The position numbers and the translations under genes were made by a program. The notes below the pieces were generated by a model. That model was not told the origin of the DNA and ran no database searches. It saw nothing but the letters and a program-made list of their open reading frames with translations. 64,000 nt of DNA from Adiantum capillus-veneris. Lineage: Eukaryota; Streptophyta; Polypodiopsida; Polypodiales; Pteridaceae. Positions within the stretch are counted from its first letter, which is position 1. Every line of letters begins with the position of its first letter. Positions 43,455-52,306 of the stretch are shown in pieces. The stretch covers positions 69,248,935-69,312,934 of the forward strand of contig CM043950.1 in NCBI GenBank assembly GCA_014529385.2. The letters run 5' to 3'.

Positions 43455-43700
43455 CTATTGTTCAGGTTCAAGTGTTCCAAGTTTTCGGTGAAAATCTCGT
43501 AAGATCTCTCCGAAGAAGTAATCAGAGACACTTCCTTCAAAGATCGGCTCTAATGGTTGCACCCAACTTTGGTTTACACTTCCCTCGGTTGATATGACAC
43601 TTGCTGGTTCCCCTTGTTTTGGTTGATTATTCCGGAGATTCCTGCCCGATCTCAAATTCATCAATTCCCCTAAAGGACTGTAACTTTTCCGTCTCGGCAA
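43455..43700 (-). CDS. Element A small leader ORF (81 aa) just before Gag
   Basis: Encodes MPRRKSYSPLGELMNLRSGR and a hydrophilic remainder ending in Gln-TAG at 43457-43455. The Gag ATG follows after only 7 nt, a spacing compatible with termination-reinitiation. Element C has a similar short frame at the same place (about 55126-55224, with STPLGDMKNARS), which suggests conservation. Function unknown; it may be an uORF limiting Gag translation or a detached N-terminus of Gag. Confidence 0.55.
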   Translation of the reverse strand: MPRRKSYSPLGELMNLRSGRNLRNNQPKQGEPASVISTEGSVNQSWVQPLEPIFEGSVSDYFFGEILRDFHRKLGTLEPEQ

Positions 43701-43830
43701 TTTGTTTTCCCCAAGTTTTTGTGGTCAGAATTGATCCAAACTGATTGATACTTGGTCAATTGTTTAATCTTGTCAGTCGGACAACTTCTGTTTCATCAAG
43801 TGAGAATTTTGTTGCAGTTATGCTGAAAAA

Positions 43831-44550
43831 GACATTATACGCGTATGATGTCTTTTTTCACAGATTTTGACTATTTTGGTTATGCTCACTCTCAGTGGCC
43901 TCTTTATGCTCTGTTCACTCACAAAATTCAGTTTGAACTCTGTTTGAGCAAGTTATGGCTAGTTCAGGCTTTTCTTGGCAATTTTCCGCTTTTGACTTGT
44001 TTTTTGGGTCAATTGTGATCCAAATGGGATGAAACTTGAAATATAACCTCTAGACAGCTATTACAATGGATCTGTGTTAGCAAAGTATCAAAATATGTCC
44101 AAAATTAGGTCAAAGACATCATACGCGTATGATGTCTTTTTCATCAATTTGGGTCCAAACTTGATATTTATGCTTCCAACAGTGTTTGTAACAATCTTGT
44201 CAGGTCAGATTTCAAAAATAAGTAGTGGATGTGCCAAAAGACATTATACGCGTATGATGTCTTTTGTCCCAGATTTTGACTATTTTTGGTTTTAAGCCTT
44301 CTCCAATGTTTATAATTGAGTTTCAAGTGTTTTTGTCAGGTTTGAATGTAAAAACAAGATTTGAATCCAAAATTTCCTATTCTTTGCGTTTCTTGGACTC
44401 CGACTTGTCTTTTTTGGGTTTCTTTGAGTGTTAATGTTCTTGTTTTAAGTTGATCTTAGGGTAAAACCCCCCTTCTAAACACTCTGGCAATGTCAAATTT
44501 TCAATTTTAGTCTCTGTTTAGGTCCTAAGACATCATACGCGTATGATGTC
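43831..44550. promoter_or_regulatory. Element A palindrome cluster 1 (four copies, leader upstream of gag)
   Basis: The same 22-bp palindrome (half-site GACATCATACG) occurs at 43831-43852, 44115-44136, 44240-44261 and 44529-44550. The first and third carry one change (GACATTATACG on the left arm). Spacings are 284, 125 and 289 bp. It lies between the primer site and Gag, in the untranslated leader (45072-43701), which otherwise shows no coding sequence. Confidence 0.95.
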
Positions 44551-45072
44551 TAAAGTTGCAGATTTCCAGTTTTTCAGCACAGAACTCTTCCAATAGCTCT
44601 TTTAAGTGCTCAGCAACAATCAATTACACAGAAAATTTTTCTGAACTTTGTTTATTGCATATTTCACTACCAAAGAGACTTTTTCAGTGATCTAACATGC
44701 AATCAAACACATCAAGCGAATAGAACACCAATTGATAGCTCTAGATCAGGATCAAATCAGGCCCTACCTAAGCTACTTCTAATCATAAAATGGATTTTTT
44801 TGCAATTGAAAATATAAAGAGATTTACTACCACACAAGGAGTAGCAAATGCTTTTTATGTCAACAACCACTTAAACACCATAAAAAACAATCTAATCTAA
44901 GCTAAACTAAAAATACTGTCAACGCGGAAGACCCAGGAATACCCCACTTCCTAGTATCTCTCGAGACCTTCGGAGTCCACCACTCCTAGATCTTTTCTAA
45001 CTAAAGTATACAAAGTAGTTTATACGACTCACCTCGTAGGATTAGTCTAAGGTCACTTACTTAGGGTTCTCG

Positions 45073-45090
45073 TCCTCGGCAGCGGCGCCA
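45073..45090 (-). other. Element A primer-binding site (tRNA-Asp type)
   Basis: The minus strand reads TGGCGCCGCTGCCGAGGA, two bases inside the 5' LTR. It matches the 3' end of plant tRNA-Asp at 16 of 18 positions. Element C has the perfect version. Confidence 0.85.
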
Positions 45091-45092
45091 AA

Positions 45093-45716
45093 TGTTAAGG
45101 CGGTTACGCCGCTAGCGGAAGCTAAATAGCGAGAACTCAACCAACAACAGAATTTGTCAGACGAGGACGAAGCTTGACCCGCAGGCGCATGGAAACAACT
45201 AGGTGGGTGTCAAATCACCTACTCGACCTTCTAATGACAATCACTACTAAGGAAATCAAATCTAAGTTCTAAAACACGCAAGTGACTGAAATCCGTACTA
45301 CGAACGAATGCTATACGAAACAGGATCTAGAATCATTGAATCGATCTCAAACTCATGGGGAAGTCTATGCACTAGGTAAGAACAACACCCTAAAGACTTG
45401 AACTGTAAAATCAACCTATAATCACTCCGTGCGGTAAACGCGTATGAAGACAGGCCGAAAAATACAGGTGACCGAAACTTGACCCCGATGGTACTAATGT
45501 GTAGCTCTACTCGTTGTGGTTCTATAGATATGCTGCACGCTCTATTCCGACACACGAGTTGGAAGAAAACTCACACCGAAGCTCGTAGGAACTTACCACA
45601 CGTAGAAGCCGATAGCGCGCACTCTTGGTATCTGTGCGTAGCTCTCACCGTTGCTAACACAATGGCGGTGTCGCTTCTCCAATGGCGGTCCCGTAGCTCG
45701 CGTAGCAAGGAGATAA

Positions 45717-45801
<85 letters not shown>

Positions 45802-46087
45802 GCACAGTCACGGCGCTCAAAAACTCACTTTGATTAATAATTGAATCCCCCCTAGGTTACAAAACTTTGGCTTATATACCTCAGCCTTGGAGGTGAGAAC
45901 ATCTCTAATTATTTACATTAACAGGTGAAATTACTTCGGGATTACAAGCTGGAAACTCAATTGAGTCCCGTTACTTAATGAATGGCTCAAATCAAAATTA
46001 ATGTCGGAAAGACATTTATTACAATCAATGGTTACAAAATGATGGGTGTGAGCAAAAATGTGGGTGTGATCCTCTGCTGGCTCAACA
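45093..46087 (-). repeat. Element A 5' LTR
   Basis: A 995-bp copy of the LTR at 26981-27957, 18 bp longer because of a longer CT array (45718-45799). By eye there are three substitutions elsewhere. The TATA box is the complement of 45869-45880. The GA tract of the sense strand lies about 70 bp downstream of it, probably in the transcribed leader. The palindrome half ACGCGTATGA is at 45438-45447. Confidence 0.95.
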
Positions 46088-46129
46088 CAAATCTACACTA
46101 ACTAACAATCCTACTACTACTTGCACATT

Positions 46130-47590
46130 ACAGAACTTAGCAGATCTAACAAAAACCTGCACATTTCAACACTAGCACATTCTAACAAATCCTGCTTTCC
46201 TTTAATTTCAAATCTCATCGATGTCAATATGCTGCCTTCTTATGTCGTTCTTGAGATTTTGTTAATGCCTCCCCAGTTTGCTATGCAAGCAGACAGCTTA
46301 GCAGTGCTGAGAAGAACTACACTACCACTGAGAGAAAGGGCTAGGGATTTCAAGCTCTTTTGTACCTTGTAAAAAAATCATGCAATACTAGGAGAATTGT
46401 GCAATGGTTTATCATATTGCTAGAGTTTGATTTTATGGTAGTGGTTAAAAAAGAGCAGATGCATCTTTGAGCAGATCATCTTTCTACATTGCCAAATGAA
46501 GAAGTTCCAAAAGGGGTAGACGATGACATCCCTGACACATATATTTTAACGTTGAAATGATACCAAAATGGTCTCAAGAGATAGTCAATTTACTATCCTA
46601 TAGAGGTGAGTTTGATATAATGGAGCAAGAGTATAAATGACAAACGGTTCGATAATCAAGGTATTTCCAGTTACTTGGTGGATGTTTGTATCATTTGGGA
46701 TCACATAACATTTTACGATTATGCATAAGTCCAAAACAGTACGATTGCTATATTTTGGAAGCACATGGTTAGGACTTAACCTTTCATTGCTCACAAACAA
46801 AAACATGCCAGCACTTGAAACAATTAGGAGTTTATTGGCCAACTATGCACACTGATGTTCATGAGTACATTACTAATTTCACAACATCAAGTCTAAACCA
46901 CCAATGAAACATGTAATGTTGTTTTAGGTAACAAGTGCACTAGAATGGAGTCAATATCTAATTGACTACTTAGCAACGAGAACATTTTCAAAAAATACTT
47001 CTAGAGCACGTCAAAGTGCCATAGAAATAGAGGTTCAAGACTTCACATTGCTTGAAAATCAACTTCAAAAGAGAGGAACTCAGGATATGTGCTACGAAAA
47101 GCATGTATTTGTCGATCTTAGAGCAAGCACATGGAGGCATAAGTGGAGGCCATTTCTCAGGGGATAAGACAATAAAAATTTTCTTAACCATTGGAATATG
47201 GTGGCCTACATTACACATGAATGTTAAAGAATATGTTAAGAGCGTGTCAATGTACCAAAGTGCCAATAGAAAGGGATGAGATTCCTTTAAGGCCAATGAT
47301 GGGAGCCAGAGCTTTTGCTAAGTGGGGTATAGACTTTGTAAGTGTGATTTCACCCTTGCTTATAGAACTCATGCCCAATATATCATCATGGCCACAGACT
47401 ATCTCATTAAATGGGTTGAAGCGAAAGCCACAGAGAAAGTGGATGCAATGACAACTGCACAATTTCTCTATGAACACGTCTTTGGTAGATATGGTCTACC
47501 CATAGAACTTGTCAGTAAGTGTGGCACACAATTTATTAATGAAGTTATTGAAAATCTTCTAGATGAATTCATGATAGTTCATAGAAAGAG
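46130..47590 (+). pseudogene. Fragment D: decayed A-like pol (RNase H to integrase core)
   Basis: Plus-strand frames, broken by stops and shifts, follow element A Pol: RNase H (YASRQ...AEKNYTTTER, then a deletion, then ALLYLV, NTRRIV, WFIILLEFDF), zinc region 1 (LEAHG about 46758, LGVYWPTMHTDVHEY, with both cysteines lost), zinc region 2 (LEQAHGGISGGHFSGDKT about 47118, IWWPTLHMNVKEYV) and integrase core (MMGARAFAKWGID, ATDYLIKWVEAKA, GRYGLPIELVS). It stops abruptly at about 47,586 within the core. The two zinc regions are 366 bp apart (122 codons), against 126 codons in element A, so the duplication predates the split of D and A. Confidence 0.85.
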
Positions 47591-47857
47591 AGAGAGAGAG
47601 GGAGAGCGCGAGTTACCTCTTTGCTTGAGCGCCAAAAACTCAGATTTGAGAAAACTCAGATCTGAGATCTGAGTTTTCGGGCGCTCTCGATTTATTTTTT
47701 ACCCCTGTCGGCGTCGTTATGAGCGTCACTATGGGCGTCGCTATAGGCGTTGCTATATACAAATAAAATAGCGACGCCCATAGCGGCGCCGTGGATTTTC
47801 ACTTTTGAGCATTGCACTACGAGCGTCACTAATGTGAAGTACCTCTTGTAGTGACCA
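47591..47857 (-). mobile_element. CACTA-like transposon terminus or MITE fragment
   Basis: On the minus strand the block begins CACTACAAGAGG at 47857, the canonical start of plant CACTA (CMC) elements. Inside are GC-rich subterminal inverted repeats: CTATGGGCGTCGCTA near 47734 and its exact reverse complement near 47772. There is also a fold-back of GAGCGCC...CTCAGAT with ATCTGAG...GGGCGCTC (about 47620-47690). It interrupts the reading frame of element B on one side and abuts fragment D on the other. The opposite terminus was not found, so it may be truncated. Confidence 0.5.
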
Positions 47858-50800
47858 GTGTTTGGATCAAAGGTGTTGACAACCTGCTGGATAATCCTTG
47901 CATCAAAGTCCATCCTAGTAGCTTCCTATACCACTTCCAAGTCTAGAGCTTCAACAATGCTCATCCATTTAGATGGAGAACATATTTTTTGATATTGTTA
48001 TGTGGTATCAAACATGCTTGCTGAGCCTAAATGAGTTGCTCTTCCATTTGCTCGCTAGCCTGATGAAAGTTTTCATGCATCTGCTCTAACAGCTTCTTGG
48101 TTTTGCCCATTTTTTAAATCTTTTGAATAGTCCTATGAGAAAGAAGACTCATTTATGGTTGTTGACAACAAGATGGAAGAAACCCTAGGAGTGTTAGGTT
48201 TAGATGCAAAGACTATGGAAGTAGAAGGAGAAGGCGAGGATATGAAAGACTCTGGGGGTCATGTAGAAGGTAAGGATGCAAAAATATCTACACAAAAAGG
48301 TGCAAGGCGTGCAAGCTGAGGGTAAAGTGCAAGATGGCATATTGTAAGCATAGTTATCCTTATTCATGCCATGAATTCTCCACTTGCTTGCACCATTGGT
48401 TCTAGGATTGCCACCTGCCATGTGGCATATATTCATGCGAGTTTGAACTTTTGGATTATATCCAAACCATCCACCAACCACTGGTTCTAGCAATTCCTAG
48501 CCTCCTAAACTGGTCTGATATAAAACAAATCAAGGGGTTCTTTCTCTGATTTTTAATTGGTGTGTGGCACTGCTATTGCTAGAATATCATGTGATTTGGG
48601 GTAATACAACTTGAGGTAGCAACAATCCTAATAGATCTTTTAACCTTATTGTGCCATTAGAGAATATCCAGTCAACCTCATAAGGTCCAGACCATGCAAT
48701 CTTCAAATTTGATTTCTTTGATCTCCTATTCCAACATAGCACATTGCCTAATCTCATCTAGATGCAGTGATTCATTCAAGATTTGTTTCAGATTATTTTT
48801 GAAACTCATTCCATGTTCCAGTGCTAACCTGAGGCTTGGTATGGCAAACTCTGTGCCATATACAATTTTGAAGGGTTTCATTCCAGTAATGATCTTGTAG
48901 GTAGTGCTATAAGCACTACCTACAAGATCAATGAAGGGTTTCATTCCAGTAATGATCTTGTAGGTAGTGCTATAAGCACATAACGTTGTTTGGAGTTTTG
49001 CATCCCACTAAAATGGCTCTTTCTATACTATCTTAGTCAACATGGTCTTTACTGTCTTGTTACTTCTCTCTATCTAACCATTTCACCTCGGATGATATGG
49101 TGTGGATTTTTGGTGCTTAACTAAAAATATCTCAGTCAATATTTGAATTGTTTCATTCATGAATTGTGTACCCTGATTTGAGACAATCTCAATAGGACAT
49201 CCATATCTACAAATAATATTCTCATAAAAGAATGCTTCTATTGATCTAGAAGTGTTATCTGGCAGTGCTTTGGCTTTAATCCACTTACTCACATAGCACG
49301 CAACCATTATGATGTACTTGTTTTTCCTAGGAGTAATATTCTTGAATGGACCCATGAAGTCCAAACCCCACTTCATGAATACTCCCAGTGGTTGTATTGG
49401 TGGAATCAAAAATGTCATGTCATCTTTTGTTGGTCTTCCCATTCACTGACAAATGTCACAAGTTTTGCAAAATTCTCTGACATCCACCATCATACTCTAC
49501 CACCAAAGACCTACTTGCACGATTTTCTTAAAAGCGATGACAGTAGAAAATTGTCCACCTGCATCTCCACTATGATGTGATTACTTGCATCCTCCCTTGC
49601 ATATGCACGCATCTTTGAAGTAGATCATAAACACACAATTTGTAAAGAGTTCCTCTAATAATGGTACACTTCAAACTCTTTATGATCAGTGCCTTTTTGT
49701 TTTCATGGGACCAATCCTATGGAAATCCTCCCAACTGAAGGAAGTCATACACATCAATGCCTTTTTCTTTGCATGGGACCAATCCTAAATCGTCCCAATT
49801 GAAGGAAGTCATACACATCTTGCCATTCAAGATCTGGTCCTTCTATAGATATATTTTGAAAGAGTTTAGCATCGACGGGTTCATCTCTTAATGATGTTTC
49901 TAGATTTCCCTCTATGCATCTTGAAAGAAAATAAGCACCACAATGGATTTTTTTTTTCTTATGGAAGATTTTGAACTCAAATTCCATCAAAAACATTATC
50001 CATCTAATCAACATGCCTTGAATAATCACTGTGCTAATTATAAATAGGAGTGCCTGATGATCGACATAAATTGAACTTTGTGGCAATGAACACCATTCCT
50101 AGTGCTTTCCTCTCAGTGGTAGAACACACTTGTTCAGCTGAAATAACCGGCAACAACTGACAAAGTAGACTAGATAGTCTAACTTCCCATCAGGTTGGGC
50201 CAGTATAGCTCCCATCGCCATTCCAAATGCATCCACATGTGCATGAAATATTACATTATAGTCTTGTTGAGGAAGAACTGGCTTCCTATTGATCACTTTC
50301 TTTAAGCACTAGAAAGTTTTTTCACATTCCTGGGTCCAAATGAATTCATTTCCTTTCTTGGTTAACTCATATAAGGGAAGTGCTTTAGCTGCAAACATGT
50401 GGATAAACCTTCGAAGGAAATTCACATATCCAGTGAAAGAACTTAGTTCAGATATATTTGTTGGTGTTCTAGCTTTGCTAAACACACTTAATCTTATCAT
50501 TGGCCATCTCAATACCATTTTTGGATACAATATATCCCAGAACCTGACCCTTCCATACCATGAATATTGAGTTAAATGGATTCAAGCAAATCCTCTTCTC
50601 TTTGCATTGCTCAAAGATCATCTCCAAGAAGGGCAGATGCCTTTTCTCACTAGAGAAGATAGTGAAATCATCCCTAAAGATTGCAAAAAATTTATGCAAA
50701 AATTCATTGAATATCTACAACACACACCTTTGGAATGTAGCTGGAGCATTACAGAGTCCAAATGGCATGACTAGGTACATGAATGCTCCCCATTCAATGA

Positions 50801-51368
50801 TAAATGTTGTTATATCACTAGCATCAAGTGCAATCTTCAACTGAATATAGCCACTATAGCCATCCATAAAGCTATACATCTTGTGGCCTGCAATCTCATC
50901 AAGTAGCATATCTATAAATGGGAGTGGAAAAGGATCTTTAATGGTTTGGGCATTTAGCTTCCTATAGCCCACGCGTACCCTTAACTTCCCATTCTTCTTA
51001 GGAACCACTACAATAGGGAAGCGCAAACCACTACTTGCAATCTCAATGATTAACCCTGCCTTCAGAAGGTTGTCAATCTCCTCCTTGACCTTCTTGGGAT
51101 AGTTGGGACTCGTTCTATATCTGCATAGTCTGACTAGCCTGGCATTAGGCTTCAGTTGTATATTATGATTCCATACTTCACGATCAATGACTTTTAGGTC
51201 AGTGTGTTCCCATGTAAACACATTCTTGTATTTCTCAAATAGAGCTCTAGCCTTTTCCTTAATTCTAGCTTTAGATGCTTGTTAATCTTGACAATATTAG
51301 GGTTTTCATATGTGCCAAGATTCCATCCCTCCACTTATTGATCATTTGAAAGAAACCAACTTGGGCCC
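47858..51368 (-). mobile_element. Element B: decayed Ty3/gypsy element, interrupted by element C
   Basis: Reading leftwards: a pre-RT segment (TWEHTDLKVID near 51,220), RT (51221-50715: VPKKNGKLRVRVGYRKLN, FMDGYSGYIQLKIA, MPFGLCNAPATFQ), an altered active site (FRDD, about 50,670), RNase H (HVDAFGMAMGAILAQPDG, about 50,250), one integrase zinc region (about 49,560-49,440), integrase core (49442-49083: WGLDFMGPF, EIVSNQGTQF) and integrase C-terminal sequence (48944-48726). Remnants to 47,858 are in the same sense. It has many stops and frameshifts. Upstream coding sequence (GTYENPNIVKINK) runs up to 51,360 and is cut by the element C LTR at 51,369. Only one zinc region is present, unlike A and D. 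Confidence 0.8.
48869..48978. repeat. Snap-back inverted repeat with ~47-bp direct duplication
   Basis: The 18-bp arm GATCTTGTAGGTAGTGCT (48891-48908) is followed by a 3-bp spacer and its exact reverse complement (to 48929). The preceding block 'gaagggtttcattccag...ataagcac' is then repeated directly at about 48932-48978. This is a typical template-switch rearrangement within element B integrase sequence. Confidence 0.85.
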
Positions 51369-52287
51369 TGTTTGAGGATAGATCAAACGGGCGCCCACCT
51401 GGCCGGACACATAGCCGGACACCACATTTTGTACTCTATTAATTATCCGAGCTAGTGTAGTGATACTCTATGTAAATCCTAATTCTAGAGTTACAGGTCA
51501 ATTCCTTGAGTTGTAATGATGTCATGATAATTGTAAAGGTCCGTGTGAGCCAGCCACTAGCCATTTAGAATGCCCTAGGTAAAAAGGTCAATAACCTTAA
51601 TGTGAAAGAAGGCTTATTTTTAGAGGAAAAAAGAGCTCTACTGCACGTACGCTCAAGCTACAAGCTGCTCCAACTTGTAATCGACTTTTCTAAAATGATT
51701 GGGTGATCCGTTTTCAAATCTGAACTTGCATTGTGTTCCTCTCTCTTTGCTCTTTAAATTAAGTGTAAGCATTGTCAGTTTTGCTCTGATTCACGACTAC
51801 GCGTTTGTGAGCTATAATTGCAGATTTGAGTGCTTAAATCATTGTTTTTAGTCGTTTTGACCATAGGAGAGTGTTCTTAGACCATAGGGTGGCCTTTCTG
51901 GACTGATTTGTTGCATTTTTCAAGACCTTTTTTTATGATGGATCGTGATTTTGGTACCTTGTCGGATTGCGACCAGACTTACTAGGATAGTGCCCCTAGG
52001 TGTTGTAGACCTCCTCCTAAAGTTTCGTTGCATTTCGAGTCCGTTCGAGTGCGGAAATGGCGTGATGACCTAGAGCTATGAGAAAGGACATAGATAGATT
52101 TCCCTGATCATTGAGTGTTGGTTTGCTTGTTGAGCTAGTGTGTTTCCTTGTTAAGGTTCACTTCGTGAGATTGACGATCTCACAGAGTCTCTGTATCCCA
52201 TCCGAGTCACTTTCCCTGAGTATTGACATTATGTTAGTGCCAGAAAGCTATGCTGCAGACGTCCATCGTTGCGGCGACCCTCTAACA
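51369..52287 (+). repeat. Element C 5' LTR
   Basis: Begins TGTTTGAGG where element B coding sequence ends, and finishes CTCTAACA one base before the primer site. The left boundary is set by the break in B and the TG dinucleotide; the partner LTR is outside the window. The motif ATGGATCGTGAT (51938-51949), a partial copy of the leader palindrome, lies inside. Confidence 0.75.
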
Positions 52288-52288
52288 T

Positions 52289-52306
52289 TGGCGCCGTTGC
52301 CGGGGA
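52289..52306 (+). other. Element C primer-binding site (tRNA-Asp)
   Basis: TGGCGCCGTTGCCGGGGA is a perfect complement to the 3' end of plant tRNA-Asp including CCA. It sits one base after the LTR. Confidence 0.92.

Larger units (their letters stand above)
26976..46092 (-). mobile_element. Element A: complete ~19.1-kb Ty3/gypsy retrotransposon with CAAAT target duplication
   Basis: LTRs at 26981-27957 and 45093-46087 begin TG, end CA and are flanked by CAAAT at 26976-26980 and 46088-46092. The tRNA-Asp-type primer site abuts the right LTR and a purine tract abuts the left one, so transcription runs right to left. In sense order: 5' LTR, primer site, leader with four palindromes, 81-aa ORF, Gag, Pol (protease-RT-RNase H-duplicated zinc region-integrase core), integrase tail/second protease/W-x-P-K ORF, a spacer with five palindromes, a 1085-aa ORF, then the 3' LTR. 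The LTRs differ by only three substitutions plus CT-array length by my reading, and all long frames are open. That indicates recent insertion and probable autonomy. Confidence 0.95.
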
